This document shows positions 1-5,570 of a stretch of DNA of 5,570 bases, piece by piece; positions within the stretch are counted from its first letter, which is position 1; the number at the start of each line of letters is the position of its first letter. Source of the DNA: an uncultured Treponema sp. (lineage in GTDB: Bacteria; Spirochaetota; Spirochaetia; Treponematales; Treponemataceae); the NCBI GenBank assembly GCA_947176045.1, contig CAMWPF010000117.1:1-5570 (forward strand), written 5' to 3'. The notes under the pieces were generated by a model. That model ran no database searches and had not been told where the DNA came from. It saw only the letters and a list, made by a program, of their open reading frames with translations. The translations under genes were made by a program, and so were the position numbers.

Positions 1-38
1 TATGCCGCCGGACGGCGGATTCCACCATTGATTTTTAC

Positions 39-43
39 AGGAG
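39..43 (+). promoter_or_regulatory. Shine-Dalgarno site of adk
   Basis: AGGAG lies six bases before the ATG at 50, which is the standard spacing for a ribosome binding site and fixes the adk start. It contrasts with the next two genes, which have no such site. No promoter can be identified in the 49 bases before adk, so the gene may be transcribed from further upstream. Confidence 0.85.
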
Positions 44-49
44 TGCAAG

Positions 50-682
50 ATGAATTTCATTTTCTTAGGACCGCCGGGAGCGGGGAAAGGCTCCCTCGCC
101 GTCAAAGTCGCCGAGGACTACAAGATTCCGCACATTTCCACAGGGGACATCTTCCGCGCGGCGATCAAGAACCAGACGCCGCTCGGCGTCAAGGTCAAGG
201 CGATCATCGATTCCGGCTCGCTCGTGAGCGATGAAATCACCTGCGACCTTGTGAAGGAGCGCCTCGCCGAGCCTGACACGAAGGGCGGCTTCATCCTCGA
301 CGGCTTTCCGCGCACCATTCCGCAGGCTGAGATGTTCACGTCCATCTGCCCGGACGTGACGGTCGTGAACTTCCAGATTGCGGACGAGGCGGTCGTCAAG
401 CGCCTGAGCACCCGCCGCGTCTGCAAGAAGTGCGGCGCGAACTACAACCTCCTGACGCTTCCGCCGAAGCAGGAGGGCGTCTGCGACGGCTGCGGAGGCG
501 AGCTGTTCCAGCGCGACGACGACAAGCAGGAATCCATCATGCACCGCATGGACGTCTACCGCGAGCAGACGGAGCCGCTCATCGCGTTCTACCGCGGGAA
601 GGGGCAGCTGACGGACATCGACGGCGCGACGCAGACTGCGGAGCTGCTCGCCGACTTCAAGAAGCGCTTCCCCGCGTCCTGA
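50..682 (+). CDS. adk: Adenylate kinase, zinc-LID type
   Basis: Adenylate kinase interconverts ATP + AMP and 2 ADP in the cytoplasm, keeping the adenine nucleotide pools balanced. The 210-residue length is usual for the long bacterial form. Visible motifs are the P-loop GPPGAGKGS at residues 7-15, the AMP-binding segment STGD with R36 (30-36), the DGFPRT motif with R88 (84-89), and the LID domain at about 122-159. The LID carries two CxxC pairs, C125/C128 and C145/C148, which match the structural zinc site known in many adenylate kinases. R123, R155 and R166 fit the catalytic arginines of the family. The P-loop ends in GKGS instead of the commoner GKGT; this is conservative because the hydroxyl is retained. 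The start is set by the AGGAG site six bases upstream, and a hairpin terminator follows about 90 bases after the stop. No frameshift or missing key residue is seen. Identification is firm. Confidence 0.98.
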   Translation: MNFIFLGPPGAGKGSLAVKVAEDYKIPHISTGDIFRAAIKNQTPLGVKVKAIIDSGSLVSDEITCDLVKERLAEPDTKGGFILDGFPRTIPQAEMFTSICPDVTVVNFQIADEAVVKRLSTRRVCKKCGANYNLLTLPPKQEGVCDGCGGELFQRDDDKQESIMHRMDVYREQTEPLIAFYRGKGQLTDIDGATQTAELLADFKKRFPAS

Positions 683-774
683 CCGGCTCCAAGATCCGCT
701 GGTTTCGGCGTCCGGCACGGCGGCGTGCGCCTGAACATTCTGCCGTCCGCGCCCGCTGCGCCGCGCGGAATTCT

Positions 775-824
775 TGGGGAGGAAACGCGCTCCGAAGGCA
801 GGGGGTGTTTCCTCCCCGCGTTTT
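775..824 (+). terminator. Rho-independent terminator after adk
   Basis: GGGGAGGAAAC at 776-786 pairs perfectly with GTTTCCTCCCC at 807-817, an 11-bp stem. It extends inward by a G-U and a C-G pair and outward by a U-G pair, with a loop of about 16 bases. GCG and then TTTT (821-824) follow the stem. The T run is short and offset by two or three bases, so termination may be incomplete, but the stem is very stable. The position, after adk and before fliG, suits a terminator of the adk transcript. On the opposite strand the stem is not followed by a T run, so it is probably one-directional. The downstream arm overlaps the region where a -35 box for fliG would lie. Confidence 0.7.
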
Positions 825-825
825 A

Positions 826-840
826 TGATATAGTCTTTCC
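826..840 (+). promoter_or_regulatory. Extended -10 promoter of fliG, predicted leaderless
   Basis: TGA plus TATAGT (TG at 826-827, hexamer at 829-834) forms an extended -10 element. Six bases, CTTTCC, separate the hexamer from the ATG at 841, so transcription would be expected to start at or within a base or two of the A of the ATG. No good -35 box is found 16-18 bases upstream, because that space is taken up by the terminator stem; extended -10 promoters can tolerate this. No Shine-Dalgarno is present. The same arrangement occurs before the M16C gene at 2107. Confidence 0.65.
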
Positions 841-2088
841 ATGAATCTCAACGATGTGCGCGCGAATGCGTACCAGCAGGCATCGAAGGCGGGCGGATCG
901 TCAGGCGGCGGTCCGCAGACGCCGCAGTCTCAGTTCCAATCCCAATCCCAATCCACCCAGAAGACTTCTGCCTTCCAGAATGGAGGCCGGCAGGCCGGAG
1001 GCATCTTGCCCCGCGGCAGTGCGGATTCCGGCGGAGCGCCGCGGCAGAATCCTCCGGCGGCGGACGGACTGCTCAAAGTGCCTGCGGCCGGCCCGCAGGG
1101 CGGCGATGCAGTGTACCGCCGCGTCGCGAAGTTCCTGCTGCTCATCGGCGTGGACGAGGCGGCGAAGATCCTTCCGCACCTGTCGGCGGAGCAGACGGAG
1201 CGCATCATTCCCGAAATCGCCTCCATCCGTAGCGTCAGCCCGGAGGAGGCGTCGGTCATCCTCGCGGAATTCCAGACGCTTTTGGAGCGCTCGCGGGAGT
1301 CGGGCGGCGTGGATACGGCGCGGACGATTTTGGAAAAGGCGTACGGCTCTGACCGCGCCCGCGAGATTCTGGACAAGGTTGCGCCGCTCGCCGGGGCGAA
1401 GCCGTTCGACTACCTCAACGATGCGGACAGCGGGCGGATCTTCTCCCTGCTCGGCGGCGAGAACGGCGGCGTCCGGGCGCTGGTGCTTTCCCATCTTGAG
1501 CCGAAGAAGGCGGCCGCGGTCATCAACCTCATGGAGCCAGAGGACAAGATGGACGTCGTGCGCCGCCTTGCGGCGATGCAGCCGGTTCCGCCGGACGTGC
1601 TGCGCCGCGTCGACCAGGCGATGCATGAAAAGTCGCTCATGCAGACGTCCGAGGCGGCGGAAAATATTGACGGCAGGAACGCCCTCGCCGCAATCCTCAA
1701 GAAGATGCCGCCGGAGGCGGAGGACGGCATCCTTTCATCGCTGTCGGAGGAAGACCCGGAGCTGGGGCAGGATCTGCGCAGCCGCCTGTTCACGATGGAG
1801 GACGTGGTCCGTTCCGACGACCGCTTCATCCAGGAGCAGCTGCGCTCCATGACGGACGGCGACATCGCCCGCCTTGTCGCCGGAAAGCCGGACGAATTCC
1901 AAGAGAAGATCCTCGGCTGCATTTCGGCGGGGCGGCGCGCGCTCGTGCTCGAGGAGGCGGAGCTGAACAAGCCGCTGCTGCGCACGGACTGCGAGCGGGT
2001 GACGCGCCAGTTTTTCAGCGTCCTCCGCCGCGCCTATGAGCAGGGGCGGCTCATCATCGACGGCAGGAGCGATGACATTTACGTCTGA
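841..2088 (+). CDS. fliG: Divergent FliG-family flagellar motor switch protein (FliG1-like)
   Basis: FliG forms the rotor ring on the MS ring at the inner face of the membrane, where it contacts FliF, FliM and the stator. This 415-residue protein is longer than the usual 330-350. Residues 1-87 are a low-complexity Gly/Ser/Gln/Pro segment, including QSQSQS at about 33-38. Residues 90-180 match the FliG N-terminal domain (VAKFLLLIG..AAKILPHLS..., then GGVDTARTILEKAYG). Residues 185-265 match the middle domain, but the EHPQ motif that binds FliM is ENGG (207-210). Residues 310-415 match the C-terminal domain, with LFTMEDV for the usual MFxFEDL and a DIYV end. In a hand alignment the torque-helix acids are kept as E371/E372, while the basic positions corresponding to E. 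coli K264, R281 and R297 look replaced or shifted. Spirochaetes often have two FliGs, and the divergence suggests the FliG1 type. The ATG at 841 is placed by the promoter immediately before it. Confidence 0.85.
   Translation: MNLNDVRANAYQQASKAGGSSGGGPQTPQSQFQSQSQSTQKTSAFQNGGRQAGGILPRGSADSGGAPRQNPPAADGLLKVPAAGPQGGDAVYRRVAKFLLLIGVDEAAKILPHLSAEQTERIIPEIASIRSVSPEEASVILAEFQTLLERSRESGGVDTARTILEKAYGSDRAREILDKVAPLAGAKPFDYLNDADSGRIFSLLGGENGGVRALVLSHLEPKKAAAVINLMEPEDKMDVVRRLAAMQPVPPDVLRRVDQAMHEKSLMQTSEAAENIDGRNALAAILKKMPPEAEDGILSSLSEEDPELGQDLRSRLFTMEDVVRSDDRFIQEQLRSMTDGDIARLVAGKPDEFQEKILGCISAGRRALVLEEAELNKPLLRTDCERVTRQFFSVLRRAYEQGRLIIDGRSDDIYV
936..953 (+). repeat. Three tandem copies of the hexamer CCAATC
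   Basis: CCAATC is repeated three times without change inside fliG and encodes the QSQSQS stretch of the low-complexity N-terminal segment. A gain or loss of one unit would change two residues and keep the reading frame, so this could vary the length of the linker but could not switch the gene off. Three copies are few, and slippage is only a possibility. Confidence 0.7.
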
Positions 2089-2106
2089 TTCTGGTATACT
2101 CGTTCC
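2072..2106 (+). promoter_or_regulatory. Promoter of the M16C peptidase gene, predicted leaderless
   Basis: ATGACA at 2072-2077 matches five of six bases of the -35 consensus. A 17-base spacer follows, and then TATACT at 2095-2100 preceded by TGG, giving an extended -10. The ATG at 2107 comes after only six more bases (CGTTCC), so the transcript should begin at or very near the start codon. There is no Shine-Dalgarno. The -35 box lies within the last codons of fliG and the spacer contains its stop codon, so this promoter sits across the gene junction. Confidence 0.75.
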
Positions 2107-5100
2107 ATGTCTGAACTTCCCGAATCAAAATCAAGGCTGTTTTCATCAAAAGGCTTTACGCTGATTTCTTCGACTGAAATCCCCGACTGTTCTTCCACCG
2201 GCATCTACCTCCGCCACGACAGGACGGGGCTGGAAGTGTTCCACCTGCTGAACGACGACGCGGAAAACCTCTTCGCGTTTGCGTTCCGCACGCCTGTCAA
2301 GGATTCCACCGGCGCGCCGCACATCCTTGAGCATTCCGTCTTCTGCGGCTCGCAGAAATTTCCGCTCAAGGAGCCGTTCGCGAACCTGATGAACCAGAGC
2401 GTGAACACGTTCCTGAACGCGATGACGTATTCGGACAAGACGGTGTATCCGGCAAGCTCGATGGTCCGTTCCGATTACTTCAACCTCATGGACGTCTACG
2501 GCGACGCCGTGTTCTTTCCGCTGCTCAAAAAGGAGGCGTTCCTGCAGGAGGCGCGCCGTCTGGAAATCGACGGGAAGGGGCGCTGCTCGATTCAGGGCGT
2601 CGTCTACAACGAGATGAAGGGAAACTATTCATCCTTTGAGTCCGTTGCCGCGGACGTCCAGCTGCGGAGCCTGTTCCCGGACACCGCCTATGCGTTCGAT
2701 TCGGGCGGCGATCCGCTCGTCATTCCCGAATTTTCATACGAGGCGTTCCGCGCCTTCCATGAAGCGCACTACCGCCCGGACAACTGCCTCGTCTTCCTGT
2801 ACGGGAACATTCCGACGGAGGAGCAGCTTGACTTCCTGCAATCCAGCCTTTTGAGCCGCCTTGAGGAGCGGTTCCCGGCGCCGCCGTCGCGCGCGTCGTA
2901 TCCATTTGTGCCGGAGGAATTCGTCTCGATGGAGACGGCTGCCGCGCAGGAGGAGCCGGTGGAAGTGCGCGCGGATGCGCCTGATTCGGGCGCGACCGGC
3001 TCGACGGTTACGCTCAACTGGCTGTGCGGCGGCACGTCCGACATCGACAGCAGCATGGAGTGCGCGTTCCTTGCAGAGGTGCTCGTCGGACACGACGGCT
3101 CGCCGCTTGCGAAGGCGCTCATCGAGTCCGGACTTGGCGACGATCTGGCGCCGATTACGGGAACGTCGGGCGACGCGCGGCAGTTCCTGTTCTCGCTGGG
3201 GCTGCACGGCGTCAAGGCGCGCGATGCGGACAAAGTGCGGGCGCTCATTCTGGGCGCGCTGTCCGACCTGTGCGCGCGTCCTGTAGACCGGCGCGACATC
3301 GCCTCGGCGCTCATGGCGTCGGAATTCGCGAACCGGGAGGTGTTCCGTTCCGGCGGGCCGTATTCGCTCGTCCTGCTGGAGCGCGCCCTCAACGGCTGGA
3401 ACTACGGGCGGCAGCCTGCGGATATGCTGTGCTGCCGCGCGGCGTTCGAGAAGATCCGCGCGAAGGTGGAGGAAAATCCTTCTTATGTGCAGGACTTGAT
3501 CAGGCGCTATCTGCTGGAGAACAGGCGGCGCTCGTTCGTCGTCGTCTCTCCGTCGAAGTCCTATCTGGCGCGGCGGGCGCGGCAGGAAAAGGCGCTGCTT
3601 GCCCGCTTGGAGCGTGCGTCCTCGCGCGAGGACGTTCAGAAGGAAATGGAATTGCTGCACGCGTACCAGCAGCGGCGCGAGACGGCGGCGGAGGCGTCCT
3701 GCATTCCGGGACTGGCGCTGTCCGACTTGCCGGCGGACGCAGACTGCATCCGCACGGAGCTGTGCGAGCGCGGCGCCGGCGCGGCGCGGACGGTTGTATT
3801 CAAGAATGTCGAAAAGACGAACGGAATCGCCTATGTGGAATTCTGCGTGCCGGTGGACGCGCTGCCCGCGGAGGCGTATCCGTACCTTCCGCTGTACGCC
3901 TACTGCGCCGCGAATTCCGGCTGGAACGGAAGGAAGTGGGACGAGTGCGCCGCGGAGGCTGCCGTCCATACCGGCGGCATCGGCGCGCGGCTGTTCTCCC
4001 TCACGGCGGCGGAGGGTGCGGAGGCGGAAAAACTGGCGGAAGCGCTTGCGCCGTACCAGTGCCTGAACAGGGATTGGTTCGGCTTTTCGACGAAGATTCT
4101 TTCGGAACATCTGGAAGACGGCATGGCGGTATTCACAGAGGCGTTCTCGGCATTTGAATTTTCGGACGTGGAGCGGCTCAAGAAGCTGACGGCGGAGGCG
4201 AAGGGCGCCATCCGCTCCAGCGTCATTCCGCGGGGGAACAAGTATGCCGCCATGCGGGCGAAGCGGTTCGGAAACCATTCCTGCACGGTGAACGAAGTCT
4301 GGCACGGCATCACGCAGCTGTTCGCGATTGAACGGATTGCGGAAGAGGAGCCGGCGGCGCTTTCGGCGCGGTTTTCGCAGATTTCGGCGGTGCTGCGGGA
4401 TTCCGGCGCCGTCATCCATCTGACGGCTGACGGCGAGACGATGCGCCGCCTTGAACCGCTTGTGGATGCGGCGGTCCGACAGGCGGATCTGCGCGTTCCG
4501 AAGCCTCGTTCCGCCGCGTCCGAGCATGACTTTTCGGCGCTGGTGCGCCTGCCCGGAGAAGCCGGACAGGAAGCGCATGAGGCGTTCGCCGCCTCGACGC
4601 AGGTGGGATTTGCGGCGGCGTCGCTGCCGTGCGCGCGGTTCGGCTCGCCGGAAAGCGCCGCCGAGCTTGTGTACGCCCACTGGATTTCCGGCACGGCGCT
4701 CTGGGAGAAGATCAGGACGACCGGCGGCGCGTACGGAGCATCCGCCGTCTGCGCCCTGATTCCAGGACTGTTTGTGTTTTCGTCCTATCGGGATCCGGCG
4801 CCAGAACAATCCCTGTCCGTTCTGGACGATGTCCTTGCTGAATCTGCGGCGGCGCTTTTGGAGCCAGAGGAATGCGCCCGGCTGGTTGCAGGAACGTACG
4901 GCGAGGAAGTGCAGCCGAATTCCCCGTCCGGGCGCGGAAACGTCGGCTTTGTGCGGACGCTCTGCTGCATTTCTGACGCGGAGCGGAGCGCGCTGCTGCG
5001 CAACCTGCTCGCGGTGACTCCTGAGGCGGTCCGTGCGGCGGCGGAACGGATTTCTGCGGCGGCGCGCGGGCGGCGGAGCGCCGTCATTTCCGACAATTCT

Positions 5101-5139
5101 TTAAAAAGCGCTGGCACTATTGTAAAATTGCCATTATAA
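2107..5139 (+). CDS. M16C zinc metallopeptidase, presequence protease (PreP/PITRM1) type
   Basis: M16C peptidases form a closable chamber from two halves and degrade unstructured peptides inside it. In bacteria without an export signal the role is probably cytoplasmic peptide clearance. The 1010-residue length is typical of the family. The inverted zinc motif HILEH is at residues 72-76 (H72 and H76 ligands, E75 catalytic), followed by the family signature SVFCGS and KEPF. The third zinc ligand is probably E169 in VVYNEMKG. A charged, probably helical linker at about 480-545 joins the two halves. The C-terminal half keeps R870 and Y876 in the RTTGGAYG motif, followed by the SYRDP sequence; this Arg/Tyr pair helps bind substrate in M16 enzymes. 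No signal peptide or membrane segment is visible. The gene begins 18 bases after the fliG stop and has its own promoter. All key residues are present, so it should be active. Its physiological substrate cannot be told from sequence. Confidence 0.95.
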   Translation: MSELPESKSRLFSSKGFTLISSTEIPDCSSTGIYLRHDRTGLEVFHLLNDDAENLFAFAFRTPVKDSTGAPHILEHSVFCGSQKFPLKEPFANLMNQSVNTFLNAMTYSDKTVYPASSMVRSDYFNLMDVYGDAVFFPLLKKEAFLQEARRLEIDGKGRCSIQGVVYNEMKGNYSSFESVAADVQLRSLFPDTAYAFDSGGDPLVIPEFSYEAFRAFHEAHYRPDNCLVFLYGNIPTEEQLDFLQSSLLSRLEERFPAPPSRASYPFVPEEFVSMETAAAQEEPVEVRADAPDSGATGSTVTLNWLCGGTSDIDSSMECAFLAEVLVGHDGSPLAKALIESGLGDDLAPITGTSGDARQFLFSLGLHGVKARDADKVRALILGALSDLCARPVDRRDIASALMASEFANREVFRSGGPYSLVLLERALNGWNYGRQPADMLCCRAAFEKIRAKVEENPSYVQDLIRRYLLENRRRSFVVVSPSKSYLARRARQEKALLARLERASSREDVQKEMELLHAYQQRRETAAEASCIPGLALSDLPADADCIRTELCERGAGAARTVVFKNVEKTNGIAYVEFCVPVDALPAEAYPYLPLYAYCAANSGWNGRKWDECAAEAAVHTGGIGARLFSLTAAEGAEAEKLAEALAPYQCLNRDWFGFSTKILSEHLEDGMAVFTEAFSAFEFSDVERLKKLTAEAKGAIRSSVIPRGNKYAAMRAKRFGNHSCTVNEVWHGITQLFAIERIAEEEPAALSARFSQISAVLRDSGAVIHLTADGETMRRLEPLVDAAVRQADLRVPKPRSAASEHDFSALVRLPGEAGQEAHEAFAASTQVGFAAASLPCARFGSPESAAELVYAHWISGTALWEKIRTTGGAYGASAVCALIPGLFVFSSYRDPAPEQSLSVLDDVLAESAAALLEPEECARLVAGTYGEEVQPNSPSGRGNVGFVRTLCCISDAERSALLRNLLAVTPEAVRAAAERISAAARGRRSAVISDNSLKSAGTIVKLPL

Positions 5140-5140
5140 T
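5111..5140 (+). promoter_or_regulatory. Promoter of the 72-residue protein gene
   Basis: A perfect TATAAT at 5135-5140 is preceded by CTGGCA at 5111-5116, a four-of-six match to the -35 consensus, with an 18-base spacer. The -10 hexamer overlaps the TAA stop of the M16C gene (5137-5139), so the promoter is embedded in that gene's end. A start near 5147 would leave a leader of about 26 bases before the ATG at 5173. Within that leader TGGGGA at 5160-5165 is a weak Shine-Dalgarno candidate, seven bases from the ATG. Confidence 0.6.
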
Positions 5141-5172
5141 AGAAGCACTACAGGTGTTGTGGGGAACAAATT

Positions 5173-5391
5173 ATGGATAAGAAACTCAAGCAGTGTATCG
5201 ATATGCTCCGTCAGCTGGTTTCCGACGTGCAGGGCGCTCCGTATCCGGGCGATATTATGAAGTCTGAGTTGTACACCATTTGGTATGAGCATGCGCAGCG
5301 CGCGGCCGGAGACTGCTTTGAATTTTTGTCGGAGAATTATCCAGAAGAAGCGAAGGGCGTTGAAAAGAAGATCGACAAGCTGTTCAAATAA
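5173..5391 (+). CDS. Small hypothetical protein, 72 residues
   Basis: I do not recognise this protein. It is charged and probably mostly helical, with a lysine-rich start (MDKKLKQC), a central PYPGD turn, an aromatic stretch ELYTIWYEHA (about 32-41), and an acidic/basic end finishing KKIDKLFK. There is no signal peptide, membrane segment or CxxC metal site, so a cytoplasmic protein is likely. Support for a real gene comes from the consensus TATAAT promoter just upstream, a plausible G-rich ribosome site, and a lawful-looking amino acid composition. By hand count it is about 48% GC, well below the preceding genes, and it uses codons such as AAA, TTT and TAT more freely. That could mean a different origin, or simply a gene with less GC bias. 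It lies 33 bases after the M16C gene and 76 bases before the next start. Function is unknown. Confidence 0.75.
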   Translation: MDKKLKQCIDMLRQLVSDVQGAPYPGDIMKSELYTIWYEHAQRAAGDCFEFLSENYPEEAKGVEKKIDKLFK

Positions 5392-5416
5392 TTGATATTG
5401 AAATTTCTTAAGAAGA

Positions 5417-5439
5417 CCTGTTTTCCTGCCGAAAACTGG
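5417..5439. repeat. Imperfect inverted repeat between the last two genes
   Basis: GTTTTC at 5420-5425 and GAAAAC at 5431-5436 pair perfectly around the five-base loop CTGCC. After a T-T mismatch, CC at 5417-5418 pairs with GG at 5438-5439. No T run follows on the + strand, so it is not a typical terminator. It could fold in the mRNA between the two genes. The 76-base gap also holds a 10-base palindrome, TTCTTAAGAA, at 5405-5414, and no convincing promoter. Confidence 0.4.
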
Positions 5440-5451
5440 AAGAGAGGGTGA

Positions 5452-5458
5452 AAGGGGA
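5452..5458 (+). promoter_or_regulatory. Shine-Dalgarno-like site of the partial last gene
   Basis: AAGGGGA lies nine bases before the ATG at 5468 and differs by one base from the ideal AAGGAG core. It supports that ATG as the start of the cut-off gene. Confidence 0.5.
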
Positions 5459-5467
5459 TTTTTAAGA

Positions 5468-5570
5468 ATGGGCGTTTCCAAAAAAAGCATCCGGGCGAAC
5501 AGGCACCAGCTTGACGGTTCTCTGAAAAAGAGCGGAGTCAATCTGTGGCGCTTTGTCTTCAACGGAATTG
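5468..5570 (+). CDS. 5' end of an unrecognised gene, cut by the window edge
   Basis: An open frame begins at the ATG at 5468, after a Shine-Dalgarno-like site, and runs to the end of the window with no stop, giving 34 codons. The residues begin MGVSKKSIRANRHQ and end with NLWRFVFNGI. The first half is basic and polar, with no hydrophobic signal segment, so this is not an obvious exported protein. The frame is also open upstream as far as 5402, but contains no earlier ATG, so the chosen start is the simplest. The WRFVFNG segment looks like the start of a beta strand in a folded domain, but I cannot assign a family from so little sequence. Its composition resembles the 72-residue gene more than the GC-rich genes to the left. 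Confidence 0.65.
   Translation, partial: MGVSKKSIRANRHQLDGSLKKSGVNLWRFVFNGI

Noticed and set aside
5..18. Short GC inverted repeat (CCGCC, four-base loop, GGCGG) before adk
   Set aside because: The stem is only five base pairs and no T run follows directly. It is common by chance in GC-rich sequence.
1..53. Possible 3' end of an upstream gene, ending at TGA 29-31 or overlapping the adk start as ATGA at 50-53
   Set aside because: All three + frames are open through the first bases, so the true frame cannot be chosen from about 50 bases.
65..718. A 217-codon minus-strand open frame opposite adk
   Set aside because: It mirrors the codon structure of adk and has biased composition and no motif. 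The sense gene is certain.
715..728. Five-base-pair hairpin GCACG/CGTGC in the gap after adk
   Set aside because: It is too short to mean much at this GC content. Apart from the terminator and promoter described, the gap at 683-774 shows nothing I can support.
2734..4809. A 691-codon open frame on the minus strand, opposite the M16C gene
   Set aside because: Its translation is very rich in arginine and has no recognisable domain. It is the expected antisense shadow of a GC-rich gene whose sense product is clearly identified.
5112..5131. TGGCAC resembling the -24 half of a sigma-54 promoter
   Set aside because: The required GC of the -12 half is not at the right distance. The nearest TTGC is about five bases too far downstream, and a perfect TATAAT explains the site better.
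5134..5562. A 142-codon minus-strand open frame covering the small gene and the start of the last gene
   Set aside because: It overlaps two + strand genes with a promoter or ribosome site. No supporting signal was seen for the minus-strand start, though it cannot be excluded without homologues.

Overview
The window reads as a piece of a GC-rich bacterial chromosome, with every supported gene on the + strand. A spirochaete, most likely a Treponema relative, is the best guess. The clues are a divergent FliG-type flagellar protein resembling the second FliG paralogue (FliG1) of spirochaetes, a cytoplasmic presequence-protease-type M16C peptidase of the kind spirochaetes carry, and an adenylate kinase with a zinc-type LID. 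This placement rests on remembered family traits, not on a search.

Layout: (1) 50-682, adenylate kinase (adk), preceded by a good Shine-Dalgarno and followed by a strong hairpin terminator at about 775-824. (2) 841-2088, a FliG-like motor switch protein with an unusual 87-residue low-complexity N-terminal extension. (3) 2107-5139, a full-length 1010-residue M16C zinc metallopeptidase with an intact active site. (4) 5173-5391, an unrecognised 72-residue, probably helical protein, clearly AT-richer than the genes before it. (5) 5468 to the window end, the first 34 codons of an unrecognised gene. No tRNA, rRNA, CRISPR array, insertion sequence or phage gene is visible.

The genes look like ordinary chromosomal housekeeping and motility functions rather than one pathway. 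The most informative signal is in the control regions. fliG and the M16C gene each have an extended -10 element (TGnTATAnT) followed by exactly six bases and then the ATG, with no Shine-Dalgarno. Transcription would therefore start at or next to the start codon, so both mRNAs are predicted to be leaderless. In contrast, adk and the last partial gene have recognisable Shine-Dalgarno sequences, and the small gene has a consensus TATAAT followed by a short leader. The promoter of each of genes 3 and 4 overlaps or abuts the end of the gene before it. Genes 2 to 4 can therefore be transcribed separately, although read-through is also likely because no terminator is visible between them.

I do not see a convincing new defence, mobile or biosynthetic system. 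The points worth following up are the paired leaderless promoters, the divergent FliG, and the two unrecognised genes at the right end.
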